From: Streptomyces diastatochromogenes
Lineage (GTDB): Bacteria; Actinomycetota; Actinomycetes; Streptomycetales; Streptomycetaceae
Reading direction: 5' to 3'
Assembly: GCF_002242805.1 (NCBI RefSeq)
Contig: NZ_MCGQ01000006.1
Location: forward strand, 184,264-248,263
Length of the DNA: 64,000 bases
Shown: in pieces, positions 33,732 to 42,366 of the stretch
Numbering within the stretch: position 1 is the stretch's first letter
Layout of the letters: every line of letters starts with the position of its first letter
The notes under the pieces: model-generated
What the model saw: only the letters and a program-made list of their open reading frames with translations
Told to the model about the DNA's origin: nothing
Databases searched by the model: none
Program-made: the position numbers and the translations under genes

Positions 33732-35564
33732 TTGTTGTCGTACCGAAGGGGCCGGACGGTCGTCACCGTCCTGTCCGCGGTGATACTCGGGCTCCTGGCT
33801 CCGGCCGCACGGGCCGCATCGCCTTCGCCTTCGCCGTCTCCGACCCCGCCCGTGACGGCGGACGCGGGGCGGGAGGCGCAGGAAGCCGCCCGGTTCTGGA
33901 CCGCGCGGCGCATGGCGGACGCCCGGCCGCTGGACGGGTTCCGCTCGGCGCCGTCCGCGTCCGGGAAGCCGGGTGCTGCGGCGGCAGCCCCGCCCAAGGG
34001 GACTCCGTACGGCGGGACCCGGCTCGTGGGAACGTTCTTCGGCTCCAGCGGGCCGAGCGGCACCGCCTGGCACTGCACCGGCAGCGTGATCGCCACCGCC
34101 TCGAAGAACATCGTGCTCACCGCGGCCCACTGCGGGCTGAGCATGAAGAACGACTACATCTTCGTCCCGAAGTTCGTGAAGGGAGCGGGCCCCGACCGGC
34201 AGCCGTACGGCATCTTCCACATCCAGCACATCTTCCTCGACCCGCGCTACGTCCCCGACAACGGCTCGACGACCACCCGGAAGCCCTGGTCCGACCTGGA
34301 CACCGCGTTCGCCCGGGTCTCGGCCAACCAGCAGGGCAAGCAGCTCCAGGACGCCGTGGGAGGCGGGCTGACCTTCACCAAGCCGTCCGGCTACACGCAC
34401 CGGAACGTCACGGTGGTCGGGTACCCGTCGCACGCGCACAACGGCGCCGGACGCGCCCTCAAGTGCACCGTGCCGACGAAGCAACTCCCCGGGTACCGGC
34501 AGATGTCCATGACCTGCGGCGGCTACTACGGCGGTGTGTCCGGCAGCCCCTGGATCACCGACTACAAGGACGGCGCCACCACCGGTCACGTCATCGGCAA
34601 CCTCGGTGGCTACAACGGCGGCGGCAACGACGCGAACGTCGACTACATCAGCTACGCCCCGGCGTTCGGCACCGACGCCGCCAACCTCCTCGCCTACGCC
34701 GTCGCGGGGCAGGATCCGCCGTCCGACCTGCCCCCGTACAAGGGGATCGAGGCCAAGCTCCCGGGCGGAGCGGGGCGGTGGCAGCACGCCAGGCTGACCG
34801 CCTCCGGTGACTACACGGGCGATCACCGCAGTGACCTGGTCGTGGTCTGGTCCGACGGCGAGACCACGCTGTACCCCGGTGACGGCAAGGGCGGATTCCT
34901 GCCGCGGAAGCGGCTCCAGCGGGCCAACTCCACCTGGACGCACGCCCGGACCATCACCGGCGGGGACTTCGCCGGCGGCGATCTGTCCGACCTGCTGGTG
35001 CGCTGGTCCGACGGAGAGGTCACCCTCTACCCGGACGTCAGCGCGGCGGGCCTGGGCCAGGAGGTCCGGATGGCGAAGCCCGGCTCGGTCTGGAAGAACG
35101 CCGTGCAGATCTCGGCCGGGCAGTTCCACGGCGGCACGAACGCCACCGACCTGCTGGTGCGCTGGTCCGACGGCGAACTGACCCTCTACACCTCGGTCGG
35201 CGCCGGCACCTTCGGCACCGAGAAGCGCCTGCTGGCACCGAACGGCGCCTGGAAGAACACCACTCTGCTCACCAGCGGGAACTTCAGCGGCAAGGCCACC
35301 TGGGACGTCCTCGTACGCTGGGCGGACGGCGAACTCGACGCCTATCCGGGCACCTCGGCCGCGGGACTGGGCACCAAGTCGCGGCTGCGCGGCCCGAACG
35401 CCCTGTGGAAGCACGACCTGGTCATGACGGCGGGCGACTACACCCCCAACCGCACCCGGGACGACCTCATCGTCCGCTGGTCCGACGGCGAGACGACGCT
35501 GTACGCCGACACCGGCGCGAAGGCACTCGGCGCGGAGAACACGCTGGTCTATCCCGGCACTTGA
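33732..35564 (+). CDS. Secreted trypsin-like serine protease with C-terminal repeat domain
   Basis: About 610-aa secreted protease. A basic hydrophobic signal sequence ends about residue 28 (APAARAASPSPSPSP), then a variable spacer. The S1-type peptidase domain (about 90-330) has the triad His in TAAHC, Asp in DLDTAFA and Ser in GGYYGGVSGSPW. The C-terminal half is made of about four FG-GAP/VCBS-like blades of about 50 residues, each with the repeated DLLVRWSDGExTLYP block. It should be an extracellular protease whose repeats help adhesion or substrate binding. The start is uncertain: I use TTG at 33732 after GGGGGGAAC, but GTG at 33711 is possible. Confidence 0.85.
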   Translation: MLSYRRGRTVVTVLSAVILGLLAPAARAASPSPSPSPTPPVTADAGREAQEAARFWTARRMADARPLDGFRSAPSASGKPGAAAAAPPKGTPYGGTRLVGTFFGSSGPSGTAWHCTGSVIATASKNIVLTAAHCGLSMKNDYIFVPKFVKGAGPDRQPYGIFHIQHIFLDPRYVPDNGSTTTRKPWSDLDTAFARVSANQQGKQLQDAVGGGLTFTKPSGYTHRNVTVVGYPSHAHNGAGRALKCTVPTKQLPGYRQMSMTCGGYYGGVSGSPWITDYKDGATTGHVIGNLGGYNGGGNDANVDYISYAPAFGTDAANLLAYAVAGQDPPSDLPPYKGIEAKLPGGAGRWQHARLTASGDYTGDHRSDLVVVWSDGETTLYPGDGKGGFLPRKRLQRANSTWTHARTITGGDFAGGDLSDLLVRWSDGEVTLYPDVSAAGLGQEVRMAKPGSVWKNAVQISAGQFHGGTNATDLLVRWSDGELTLYTSVGAGTFGTEKRLLAPNGAWKNTTLLTSGNFSGKATWDVLVRWADGELDAYPGTSAAGLGTKSRLRGPNALWKHDLVMTAGDYTPNRTRDDLIVRWSDGETTLYADTGAKALGAENTLVYPGT

Positions 35565-35596
35565 CCACTCACCCACGCACAGGTTCAGGGGGAACG

Positions 35597-36142
35597 ATGC
35601 GAACGACGACTCGTCTGAGTGGCGGCCTGGCCGTCCTCATGACCATCCTCATGGCCGGACTGGCCCTGACGGCCTGCGGTACCACCTCCGAAGCGGACGA
35701 CACGCCACTGGGCAACTGCCGGACCGGATCCCTGAAGTGGACGCTGGTCCTGCTCGGCAAGGAGAAGGGCGGCAGCCGGGCCGACGCACGGCTGACCGCC
35801 GTCAACAAGAGCCCGGACAGCTGTGTGTTCGACGGCTACCCGGGCATCGAGATCCACAACGGGAAGGCGGACAGCATCGACGGCGCCGGACCGGGGCACC
35901 CCGCCTCGTTCCCCCTCTCCGCGAAGGCGACGGTCACCGTCGACCTGCATTACACGCCCTACGGCACGAAGGGTGCCGACGACTGGTGCGTGCGGCAGAG
36001 CGAGGCGGTGGTCTGGGCCCCGCACGACTCCGACCGCACCGTCGTCCCGGTCCTGGACCGGCACCGGAGGACCGCCGTGATCGACGCCTGCGGCGAAACC
36101 CTGTCCATGGCGCCACCGCACCGCACGCCGGCCGGGAACTGA
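35597..36142 (+). CDS. DUF4232-type lipoprotein
   Basis: 181-aa lipoprotein. The signal MRTTTRLSGGLAVLMTILMAGLALTACGTTS has a lipobox LTAC, with the acylated Cys at residue 27. The remainder resembles DUF4232: NCRTGSLKWTLVLLGK, RLTAVNKSPDSCVFDGYPGIEI, then HPASFPLSAKATVTVDLHY and a late Cys pair. DUF4232 proteins are common surface lipoproteins in Streptomyces, of unknown function. ATG at 35597 follows GGGGGAAC, the same leader pattern as the protease gene 33 bp upstream, so they may be co-transcribed. Confidence 0.85.
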   Translation: MRTTTRLSGGLAVLMTILMAGLALTACGTTSEADDTPLGNCRTGSLKWTLVLLGKEKGGSRADARLTAVNKSPDSCVFDGYPGIEIHNGKADSIDGAGPGHPASFPLSAKATVTVDLHYTPYGTKGADDWCVRQSEAVVWAPHDSDRTVVPVLDRHRRTAVIDACGETLSMAPPHRTPAGN

Positions 36143-36230
36143 GCGCTGCGGCCCGTCTGGCCCAGTCCGCCCTGCGGGGCGCCGCGACCGTGTGACACGG
36201 TGCTGGGAAGCGAGCGGGAAGGGCGCTGAC

Positions 36231-36830
36231 GTGGGTGACCTCTTTCTCGTCCGGCACGGTGAGACCGAGTGGTCGCGGTCCGGACGGCACACCGGCTGGA
36301 CCGACGTACCGCTCACCGAGCACGGCCGGGAGGAGGCGCGCGGGCTGGTGCCGCTGATCCGCTCGCACCGCGTCGGCGCCGCCTTCGTCAGCCCCCTGCA
36401 GCGGGCCCGGGAGACCGCCGAACTGATCGGGATCCACGACGCCCGGGTCGACGCCGACCTGCGCGAATGGGACTACGGCGGGTACGAGGGCATCACCACC
36501 GTGGAGATCCAGCGCACCCGGCCCGACTGGTTCCTGTTCACGGACGGGGTCGCGCCGGGCCCGCCCGAGCACCCCGGGGAGAGTCCGGAGCAGGTCGGGG
36601 AGCGCGCCGACCGGATGCTGGGCAAGGTGGACGCCGCGCTCGCCAACACCGAGGGGGTCGTCGTCCTGGTCGCCCACGGCCACTTCCTCCGCGTCCTCAC
36701 CGCCCGCCGCCTCGGCCTGCGCCCCCAACACGGCGCCCTCTTCCAACTGGCGACAGGCACCCTGTCCCGCCTCGGCACGGAGCACGGTCGCCCGGTGGTG
36801 GCGGGCTGGAACGTCCGCCCACCCACCTGA
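36231..36830 (+). CDS. Histidine phosphatase (phosphoglycerate mutase-like)
   Basis: 199-aa histidine phosphatase. The catalytic LVRHGETEWSRSGRHTGWTDVPLTEHG carries the phospho-acceptor His, with RH motif partners FVSPLQRARETAELIG, LREWDYGGYEG and the second catalytic His in VVLVAHGHFLRVLTARRLGL. It resembles the cobalamin alpha-ribazole phosphatase/GpmB group, so it may be a small-molecule phosphatase rather than a mutase. GTG at 36231 is chosen over the slightly longer upstream start because the RHG block begins right there, and GGAAGG lies upstream. Confidence 0.9.
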   Translation: MGDLFLVRHGETEWSRSGRHTGWTDVPLTEHGREEARGLVPLIRSHRVGAAFVSPLQRARETAELIGIHDARVDADLREWDYGGYEGITTVEIQRTRPDWFLFTDGVAPGPPEHPGESPEQVGERADRMLGKVDAALANTEGVVVLVAHGHFLRVLTARRLGLRPQHGALFQLATGTLSRLGTEHGRPVVAGWNVRPPT

Positions 36831-36846
36831 CCGCCCCGACGGGCAT

Positions 36847-37280
36847 CTGCGGTGCCGCGCGCCCTGGCCGCGGGCAGTCGCGCGTCTGCCGCGCTGGCCG
36901 CCCTAGCTGCGGGGAGTCGGGCGCCTGCCGTGCCGGCCGTCCTAGCCGCAGGCAGTCGGACGCCCGCCTGCCAGCCGCCCCAGGCGCGGGCAGTCGCGCG
37001 CCTGCCGCGCCGACCGCCCAAGCCGCAGGCCGTCGGACGCCCGCCGCGCCGACCGCCCAAGCCGCAGGCCATCGGACGCCCGCCGCGCCGACCGCCCAAG
37101 CCGCAGGCCATCGGACGCCCGCCGTGCCAGCCGCCCCAGCCGCCCCAGCCGCAGGCAATCGAGTCCTGCCGTGCCGACCGCCCCAGGCGCGGGCAATCGA
37201 GCGCCTGCCACCCCGGCCGCCCCAGCCGCAGGCAGCGGGCGTCTGCTGTGCCGACCGCCCCAGCTGCGGGCAGTCGTGCC
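36847..37280. repeat. 39-bp minisatellite (about 11 units) in an intergenic gap
   Basis: The 692-bp stretch between the phosphatase stop and the next gene holds no credible gene. From 36847 it contains about 11 head-to-tail units, mostly 39 bp (e.g. 36847-36885, 36886-36924, 36925-36963, 37002-37040, 37041-37079, 37080-37118), with consensus near CTGCCGTGCCGACCGCCCC followed by AGCCGCAGGCAGTCGGACGC. Units at 37041 and 37080 are identical. One unit near 37119 carries an extra 9 bp. The period keeps a reading frame in principle, but no ribosome site or family similarity supports translation. Downstream to 37522 is GC-rich unique sequence. Confidence 0.85.
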
Positions 37281-37522
37281 GCTGGGGCGGCACGGGTGGG
37301 CGCGGCGGCACCTCGTCAGCGCCGAGTCGCGCGGCCCACCCCCGCCCAGCTGCAACCCCCGAGGTTCTGGGCCGACCCCAGCCCGTCGCCGGTCCAGGGC
37401 GTGCCGCCCGGCGGTCGGCAAGACTCGGCAGCCCCGGCCCGTTGTCAGACCCCGGTCGTACGCTTCGAAGGGGCCGCTCACCTGGCGGATCCGAGGTGAC
37501 GACACAGCGGAGGGAGCACGCC

Positions 37523-38149
37523 GTGAGCCGAGCGCCGAGCGCCGCGCAGCGGCGGGTGATCGAGGGCGCCGACGAGGTCACCGGGCGGCTGCGCGGGACG
37601 GAGGCACAGTTGGCCGCGCTGGTGAAGCGGGGGCTCGCCTTCCGGCACCCGCGCCCGCCGCACGATCACTTCCTGACCCCGGCAGGGCATCGCATACGGG
37701 AGGCGGAGTCGGTGCCCGAGGCCCCGGAAGAGCCGGCGCCGTCCGCCGGTGTGTTCGCGGCGCGCGTCGGCGGCGAGGAGGAGGCGCCCGCGTCGGAGGC
37801 GGCCCGGCTGCGGGAGGTGCACAGCGCCTGGCAGGGGCTGCTGGAGCTGCGCCGGATGACCAACCCGGGCGGTGCGACCGACCGCCCCTGCGGCTGGGAG
37901 CGGACGCATCTGGTGCGGGCCGCAGCGCTCACCCTGGAGGCGGCAGGGCATCGGCCGTCGGGCCCGGACGGCGAGGGCTACCGGGTGCGCGCGACCCCGC
38001 AGCCGGAGGCGGTAGCCGTGTACGCGCCGGACGAGGAGAGGCTGCGGGCGTGTGCGGCCACGCTGGAGCGGGCGGGCTGGCAGACCGGCGAGTACACCGA
38101 GCCGCGCACGCGGGTCCGCTATCTGCTGGCCTCTCCACGCCGGGTGTGA
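37523..38149 (+). CDS. Hypothetical protein with two similar alpha/beta parts
   Basis: 208-aa protein I do not recognise. The N-terminal part VSRAPSAAQRRVIEGADEVTGRLRGTEAQLAALVKRGLAFRHPRPPHDHFLTPAGHRIREAES resembles a winged-helix reading head (LTPAGHRIRE is the wing seen in MarR/ArsR-type regulators). After a Glu/Pro-rich linker comes WQGLLELRRMTNPGGATDRPCGWERTHLVRAAALTLEAAGHRPSGP and a final beta hairpin TGEYTEPRTRVRYLLASPR. A DNA-binding role is possible but weakly supported. GTG at 37523 follows GGAGGGAGCACGCC. It is separated from the phosphatase by the 39-bp minisatellite and lies just before the thioesterase gene. Confidence 0.72.
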   Translation: MSRAPSAAQRRVIEGADEVTGRLRGTEAQLAALVKRGLAFRHPRPPHDHFLTPAGHRIREAESVPEAPEEPAPSAGVFAARVGGEEEAPASEAARLREVHSAWQGLLELRRMTNPGGATDRPCGWERTHLVRAAALTLEAAGHRPSGPDGEGYRVRATPQPEAVAVYAPDEERLRACAATLERAGWQTGEYTEPRTRVRYLLASPRRV

Positions 38150-38201
38150 GCGGCGTGCCAGGATCGGTTGACCGAAGATCCGAACGCGAGAAGGGCAAGC
38201 A

Positions 38202-38624
38202 GTGGCCGAACCGTTTTCCGTCCGTGTGACCGTCCGCGGCTACGAGACCGACGTGCAGGGGCACCTCAACCAGGCGGTGTACATCAACTACGCGGAGCAC
38301 GCCCGCTGGTCGCTGCTCCAGGCCGCCGGCATCAGCCAGGCAGGCCTCGTCGGCCGGGGCGTCGGCCCGGTGGCGCTGGAGACGACGATCCGCTACAAAC
38401 GCGAGCTGCTGGCCGGTGACGAGGTCGACGTGACCTGCGCGTTCGAGTGGAGCGGCGGCAAGACCTTCCGGATCCGGCAGGAGATACGCAAGACCGACGG
38501 CACGGTGGCGGCCGAGATCACCGCGGTGGGCGGCCTGCTGAACCTGGAGGAGCGCAAGCTGATCGCCGACCCCGACGCGGTGTTCAAGGAACTGTCCGCG
38601 GACCTCAGCCTCTTCGGCCTCTAG
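38202..38624 (+). CDS. Hotdog-fold acyl-CoA thioesterase
   Basis: 140-aa 4HBT/YbgC-type hotdog protein. The catalytic Asp region is VRGYETDVQGHLNQAVYINYAEHARWSLLQAAGI, with DVQGHLNQAVY matching the D-x-x-G-H-x-N-N-x-x-Y signature. Strands ETTIRYKRELLAGDEVDVTCAFEW and FRIRQEIRKTDGTVAAEITAVGGLLNLEER form the sheet. It should hydrolyse short or aromatic acyl-CoA thioesters. The GTG start at 38202 follows AAGGGCAAGCA. Its stop is 13 bp from the stop of the convergent HxlR gene. Confidence 0.9.
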   Translation: MAEPFSVRVTVRGYETDVQGHLNQAVYINYAEHARWSLLQAAGISQAGLVGRGVGPVALETTIRYKRELLAGDEVDVTCAFEWSGGKTFRIRQEIRKTDGTVAAEITAVGGLLNLEERKLIADPDAVFKELSADLSLFGL

Positions 38625-38637
38625 CCGTCCGAGCCGC

Positions 38638-39039
38638 CTACGCGTCGAGCAACTCGGGCTGGTGCTCGGCGTCGTAGGTCGCCCGTGCCTCGGCGATGTA
38701 CACCCTGTTGTTCTCGGCCCAGTCGGTCAGCCGCTGCAGCGTCTGGTGCAACTCGAGGGCGACCGGGGTGAGTTCGTACTCCACCTTCGGCGGCACCGTC
38801 GCATGCACGGTACGCGTGACCAGGCCGTCGCGCTCCAGGTTGCGAAGGGTGAGCGTCAGCATGCGGCGGCTGATGCCCTCGATACCGCGCTCCAACTCCG
38901 TGAAACGGATGGGCCCCTGAGCGGCCGCGACAAGGATCTGCACACTCCACTTGCCGGCCACCCTGTCAAGAACTTCCCGGACGGGGCACGCCTGCGCGTT
39001 GACTGCCTGGACGGTAACACCGGTGTTCCTCTGGGACAT
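38638..39039 (-). CDS. HxlR-family transcriptional regulator
   Basis: 133-aa HxlR-family winged-helix regulator. It contains CPVREVLDRVAGKWSVQILVAAAQGPIRFTELERGIEGISRRMLTLTLRNLERDGLVTRTVHATVPPKVEYELTPVALEL, with the conserved Cys at residue 18 often involved in redox or ligand sensing in this family. The gene is divergent from a DHA2-type exporter; nested inverted repeats (39084-39126) lie in the 91-bp gap. It is the likely local repressor of that exporter. The inducer is unknown. Confidence 0.92.
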   Translation of the reverse strand: MSQRNTGVTVQAVNAQACPVREVLDRVAGKWSVQILVAAAQGPIRFTELERGIEGISRRMLTLTLRNLERDGLVTRTVHATVPPKVEYELTPVALELHQTLQRLTDWAENNRVYIAEARATYDAEHQPELLDA

Positions 39040-39083
39040 CGGACTGCCTCCTTACGCCGACCTCCATGGTCACCCACGATGAA

Positions 39084-39126
39084 CCCCGTTACAAGTCGTG
39101 CACCAAGGTGCGCATGAAGAACGGGG
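39084..39126. promoter_or_regulatory. Putative HxlR operator before the exporter
   Basis: Nested inverted repeats: outer arms CCCCGTT (39084-39090) and AACGGGG (39120-39126), inner palindrome GCACC-AA-GGTGC (39100-39111). They occupy the 91-bp gap between the HxlR gene and the MFS gene, just before the exporter start at 39131. Whether they are operators or a leader hairpin is not decided by sequence. Confidence 0.45.
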
Positions 39127-39130
39127 AGCC

Positions 39131-40588
39131 ATGTCAACCGCGATCGACAACAGCCCGTCACCGGCGACGGTGGCACCGTCACGAACGTACTCCCGCTGGA
39201 CGTCCCTCGCAGTTCTGTGCGCGGGCACCCTGATGACGATCCTGGACGGCAACATCGTCACCGTGGCGATGCCCGCCATCCAGAGCGACCTCGGTTTCAG
39301 CGGACCGGGGCTCGCCTGGGTCGTCAACGCGTATCTGATCGCCTTCGGCGGGCTGCTTCTGCTGGTGGGCCGAATGGGTGACCTGGTGGGCCGCAAGCGG
39401 ATGTTCACCTCGGGGCTCGCCGTGTTCACCGCGGCCTCGGTGCTGTGCGGGACGGCGACCGGGCAGGGTGTGCTGATCGCGGCCCGGGCGCTGCAGGGTG
39501 TCGGCGGGGCGATGGCCTCGGCCGTGGTCCTCGGCATGCTGGTCGCTCTCTTCCCCGAGCCGCGGGAACAGGCCCGCGCCATCGCGGTGTTCAGCGCGGT
39601 CGGCGCGGCGGGCGGGGCGCTCGGCACCTTCCTCGGCGGCGCCCTGACCCAGGCCCTGAACTGGCACTGGATCTTCCTGATCAACCTGCCGATCGGCGCG
39701 GTCGCCTGGCTGGCGGCGGTGCGCGTCCTCGCGCCCGAGCGCGGTGGCGGACTCGGCAGGGGTGCCGACTACCCGGGAGCCGCGCTCGTCACGGGTGCGC
39801 TGATGCTCACGGTGTACGACATCGTCGGCGCAGGCAACCGCTCCCTGACCGCCACCCTCCTCATGGCGGCCCTGGCGCTCGCCCTGTTCACGGCGTTCAC
39901 CGTGCGCCAGGCCCGGGCGACCCGCCCCCTCCTGCGCCTGCGCCTGTTCCGCTCCCGGCTGCTGACCGGCGCGAACGCGGTCCAGGTGCTGATGATCGGC
40001 ACGATGTACGGCTTCCAGTTCATCGGCGCGCTGTATCTGCAACGTGTGCTCGGCTACGGCGAGTTGGCGACCGGGACCGCCTTCCTTCCGGCCCCGATCG
40101 CCATCGGTGTGCTGATGCTGGGTCTGTCGGCGCGGACCGTCGCCCGGTTCGGCGGCTACCGGGTGCTGCTCGCCGGCCTGGTGCTGATCGCCGCCGGGAT
40201 GGCCCTGCTGAGCCGCGCCCCCGTCGACGGCTCGTACCCCGTCGACGTCCTGCCGCCGCTGCTGTTGCTGTCCGCCGGGTTCGCGGCGGCGATGCCCGCG
40301 CTGACCGGACTGGCGATGTCCGGGGCGCGGGAGGAGGACGCGGGGCTGGCGTCGGGACTGTTCAACACCACGCAGGTGGTGGGCGGTTCGCTGGGCCTGG
40401 CGGCCCTGACCACGCTGGCCGCGAGCCGCACCGACACCGTGCTCGGCCGGGGCGCGGACCTGATCCCGGCCACGGCGGAGGGCTACCGGCTGGCGTTCCG
40501 GGTCGCCACGGGGATCGCGGTGGCGGCTCTGGTACTGGCGGCGGCGGTGCTGCGGCCGGGCACCGACTCCCCTGTCACTCCCCGCTGA
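39131..40588 (+). CDS. DHA2-family MFS drug exporter
   Basis: 485-aa major facilitator of the 14-TM DHA2/QacA type. Motif A is VGRMGDLVGRKRM (about residue 85) and the DHA2-specific helix 1 motif is LMTILDGNIVTVAMPAIQSDL (acidic Asp, about residue 38). Further segments GAGGALGTFLGGALTQALNWHWIFLINLPIGA match the antiporter motif C. These proteins export drugs or dyes using the proton gradient. It is divergent from an HxlR regulator, the usual local control of such exporters. The stop overlaps the convergent NAD(P)-binding gene by 14 bp. Confidence 0.95.
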   Translation: MSTAIDNSPSPATVAPSRTYSRWTSLAVLCAGTLMTILDGNIVTVAMPAIQSDLGFSGPGLAWVVNAYLIAFGGLLLLVGRMGDLVGRKRMFTSGLAVFTAASVLCGTATGQGVLIAARALQGVGGAMASAVVLGMLVALFPEPREQARAIAVFSAVGAAGGALGTFLGGALTQALNWHWIFLINLPIGAVAWLAAVRVLAPERGGGLGRGADYPGAALVTGALMLTVYDIVGAGNRSLTATLLMAALALALFTAFTVRQARATRPLLRLRLFRSRLLTGANAVQVLMIGTMYGFQFIGALYLQRVLGYGELATGTAFLPAPIAIGVLMLGLSARTVARFGGYRVLLAGLVLIAAGMALLSRAPVDGSYPVDVLPPLLLLSAGFAAAMPALTGLAMSGAREEDAGLASGLFNTTQVVGGSLGLAALTTLAASRTDTVLGRGADLIPATAEGYRLAFRVATGIAVAALVLAAAVLRPGTDSPVTPR

Positions 40589-41429
40589 ACGCCTCCCTGT
40601 GGTCCTGCGCCCACTCTCGGTACGTCCTGGCCGGCCTCCCCAGCATCTGGCGGACGTCCTCGGTGACGATCGCGTTGCCCCCACCGCGGACGAAGGCGGT
40701 GCCGGTCAGGACGCCGTCCGCCTGCGCCTCGTCGAAGCCCCAGGCGGTGAGCAGATGCTCGCGGGTCTCCTCCGGGGAGAGGTCCCGGGTGGCGACCGGG
40801 CGGCCGAGGACGGAGGCGAGCACCGTGGCCTGGCCGGGAACGCTGATGGCCTCCGGCCCGGTCAGCGTGTACGTCCGCCCCGCGTGCCCGCCGTCGACCA
40901 GCGCCCGCACCGCCGCCTCGGCCACGTCCCGCGGGTCGATCACACCCGACTCCCCGTCGCCGGTCATGTTCGGCACCGGTTCGCCCCGCCCGACCTCCCG
41001 CACCCAGCTGAGCGTGTTGGAGGCGAACGACGAGGGCCGCAGGACCGTCCACTCGGTCCCGCTCTCCCGCACCGCCCGCTCTCCCTCCACATGCCACACA
41101 CCGGCCGGGCCGACCTCGGGATCGCCGGTCCCGATGGCGGAGAGCTTCACCAGCCTGCGCACCCCCGCGGCCCGCGCCGCCTCGACCAGCCCCAGGTCGT
41201 GCCCCTCCTCCGGGCCGGGGGGACGCAACAGGAACGCGGCCGTCACCCCCGCCATCGCGCCGGCCAGGGAGCCATGGTCGAGGTAGTCCCCGCGCACCAC
41301 CTCCACCCCGGCGGGCACCCGGGCCTTCGCCGGGTCGCGGGTCAGGGCGCGCACCTTCTCGCCGCGCGCCGCGAGCTGTCGTACCACGTCGCTTCCTATG
41401 GTGCCCGTGGCACCCGTCACCAGAATCAT
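40575..41429 (-). CDS. NmrA/NAD(P)-binding SDR-family protein
   Basis: 284-aa atypical short-chain dehydrogenase of the NmrA-like/NAD(P)H-binding group. The N-terminal MILVTGATGTIGSDVVRQLAARGEKVRALTRDPAKA holds the glycine-rich GATGTIG cofactor motif. RLVKLSAIGTGDP, VWHVEGERAVRESGTEWTVLRPSSFASN and DPRDVAEAAVRALVDGGHAGRTYTLTGPE are typical of quinone reductase 2/NmrA-like proteins. It may reduce quinones or sense NADPH/NADP. The true start could be a nearby GTG upstream. The gene is divergent from an AraC regulator and its stop overlaps the MFS gene's 3' end. Confidence 0.9.
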   Translation of the reverse strand: MILVTGATGTIGSDVVRQLAARGEKVRALTRDPAKARVPAGVEVVRGDYLDHGSLAGAMAGVTAAFLLRPPGPEEGHDLGLVEAARAAGVRRLVKLSAIGTGDPEVGPAGVWHVEGERAVRESGTEWTVLRPSSFASNTLSWVREVGRGEPVPNMTGDGESGVIDPRDVAEAAVRALVDGGHAGRTYTLTGPEAISVPGQATVLASVLGRPVATRDLSPEETREHLLTAWGFDEAQADGVLTGTAFVRGGGNAIVTEDVRQMLGRPARTYREWAQDHREAFSGE

Positions 41430-41525
41430 GAGGTCCACGGTGGGGTGAACCGGGCGCCCGACTCTTGGAGATTCCGGCACGGTTCGCCCGCCCGGAAGGC
41501 GGTGCGGCGCCCTTACGGTGGAGGG

Positions 41526-42323
41526 GTGCCGAACGCCACCGCCGAGCAGGCCCTGACCACGCCCGAGGCCCTGCGCCCCTGGATCGCGGGGGTGCGGACC
41601 GTGTCCGTCACCGACCCGCCCGTCGAGGCCTTCGTCCACCTTCCCGACGCGGTCACCAAGGTGGTGCTCCGCGTGGGTCCGGACGGGCACCGCGATGTGC
41701 TGGCCGTCGGGCCACGGGTGCGTGCCGGGTACTACGAGCGCAAGGCCCATGTCTCCTGTGTGGAGCTGCACCTCGCGCCCGGCACGGCCCGCCCCCTGCT
41801 GGGCGTCCCGGCAGCCGACCTGGTCGGCCGGGTCGTACCGCTCGACGAGCTGCCGGGCCGGACGGCACACCGGCTCGCGCGCGAGGTGCGGTGGCTGGAT
41901 CCGCGGGAGGCGGTGCCGCACCTCGCCGAGGCACTGCCCGAGCTGCTGTCCGCCGCGACGGACCCCGCCCGGACGGCCCTTCTGCGGGCCGGGGTCGACG
42001 CCCTGTCGGTCCACACGAACCGCGCACCCGCCCAGGTCCGTGACGTGGCCCGCGAACTGGCCGTCAGCGAACGCCAGTTGCGCAACCTCTTCACCGAAGG
42101 CGTCGGCGTCTCCCCCAAGCACTACGCCCGCATCAACCGCGTCCGCACGGTCATCGACCGCGCCACGACCGCCCCCTGGTCCGAACTGGCCGCCACCACC
42201 GGCTACTACGACCAGTCCCACATGACAACCGACTTCCGCACCCTGATGGGCGTACCGCCCCGCTCGTACTTCACCGGCCGGCTGCCTTCGTCAATGCCGT
42301 GCCAGGCGGGGCCCCGCGCCTGA
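41526..42323 (+). CDS. AraC-family transcriptional regulator
   Basis: 265-aa regulator with a cupin-like or related N-terminal domain (about 30-150) and a C-terminal AraC HTH domain. That domain includes VRDVARELAVSERQLRNLFTEGVGVSPKHYARINRVRTVIDR and WSELAATTGYYDQSHMTTDFRTLMGVPPRSYF, the two helix-turn-helix units of AraC. GTG at 41526 follows GTGGAGG. Divergent from the NmrA-like gene, with a 96-bp gap; it probably controls that gene. The ligand is unknown. Confidence 0.93.
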   Translation: MPNATAEQALTTPEALRPWIAGVRTVSVTDPPVEAFVHLPDAVTKVVLRVGPDGHRDVLAVGPRVRAGYYERKAHVSCVELHLAPGTARPLLGVPAADLVGRVVPLDELPGRTAHRLAREVRWLDPREAVPHLAEALPELLSAATDPARTALLRAGVDALSVHTNRAPAQVRDVARELAVSERQLRNLFTEGVGVSPKHYARINRVRTVIDRATTAPWSELAATTGYYDQSHMTTDFRTLMGVPPRSYFTGRLPSSMPCQAGPRA

Positions 42324-42366
42324 ATTCGGATGCGCAGGACAGCCCCGGCTGCCATGCTCCGGTCCC

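Noticed and set aside
36847..37280. CRISPR array
   Set aside because: Units are contiguous degenerate 39-mers without unique spacers, and no cas genes are present.
36852..37505. Open frames giving 13-residue Pro/Ala/Arg repeats over the 39-bp minisatellite
   Set aside because: Frames on both strands are open for the same compositional reason, and none has a good ribosome site or continues into a known domain.
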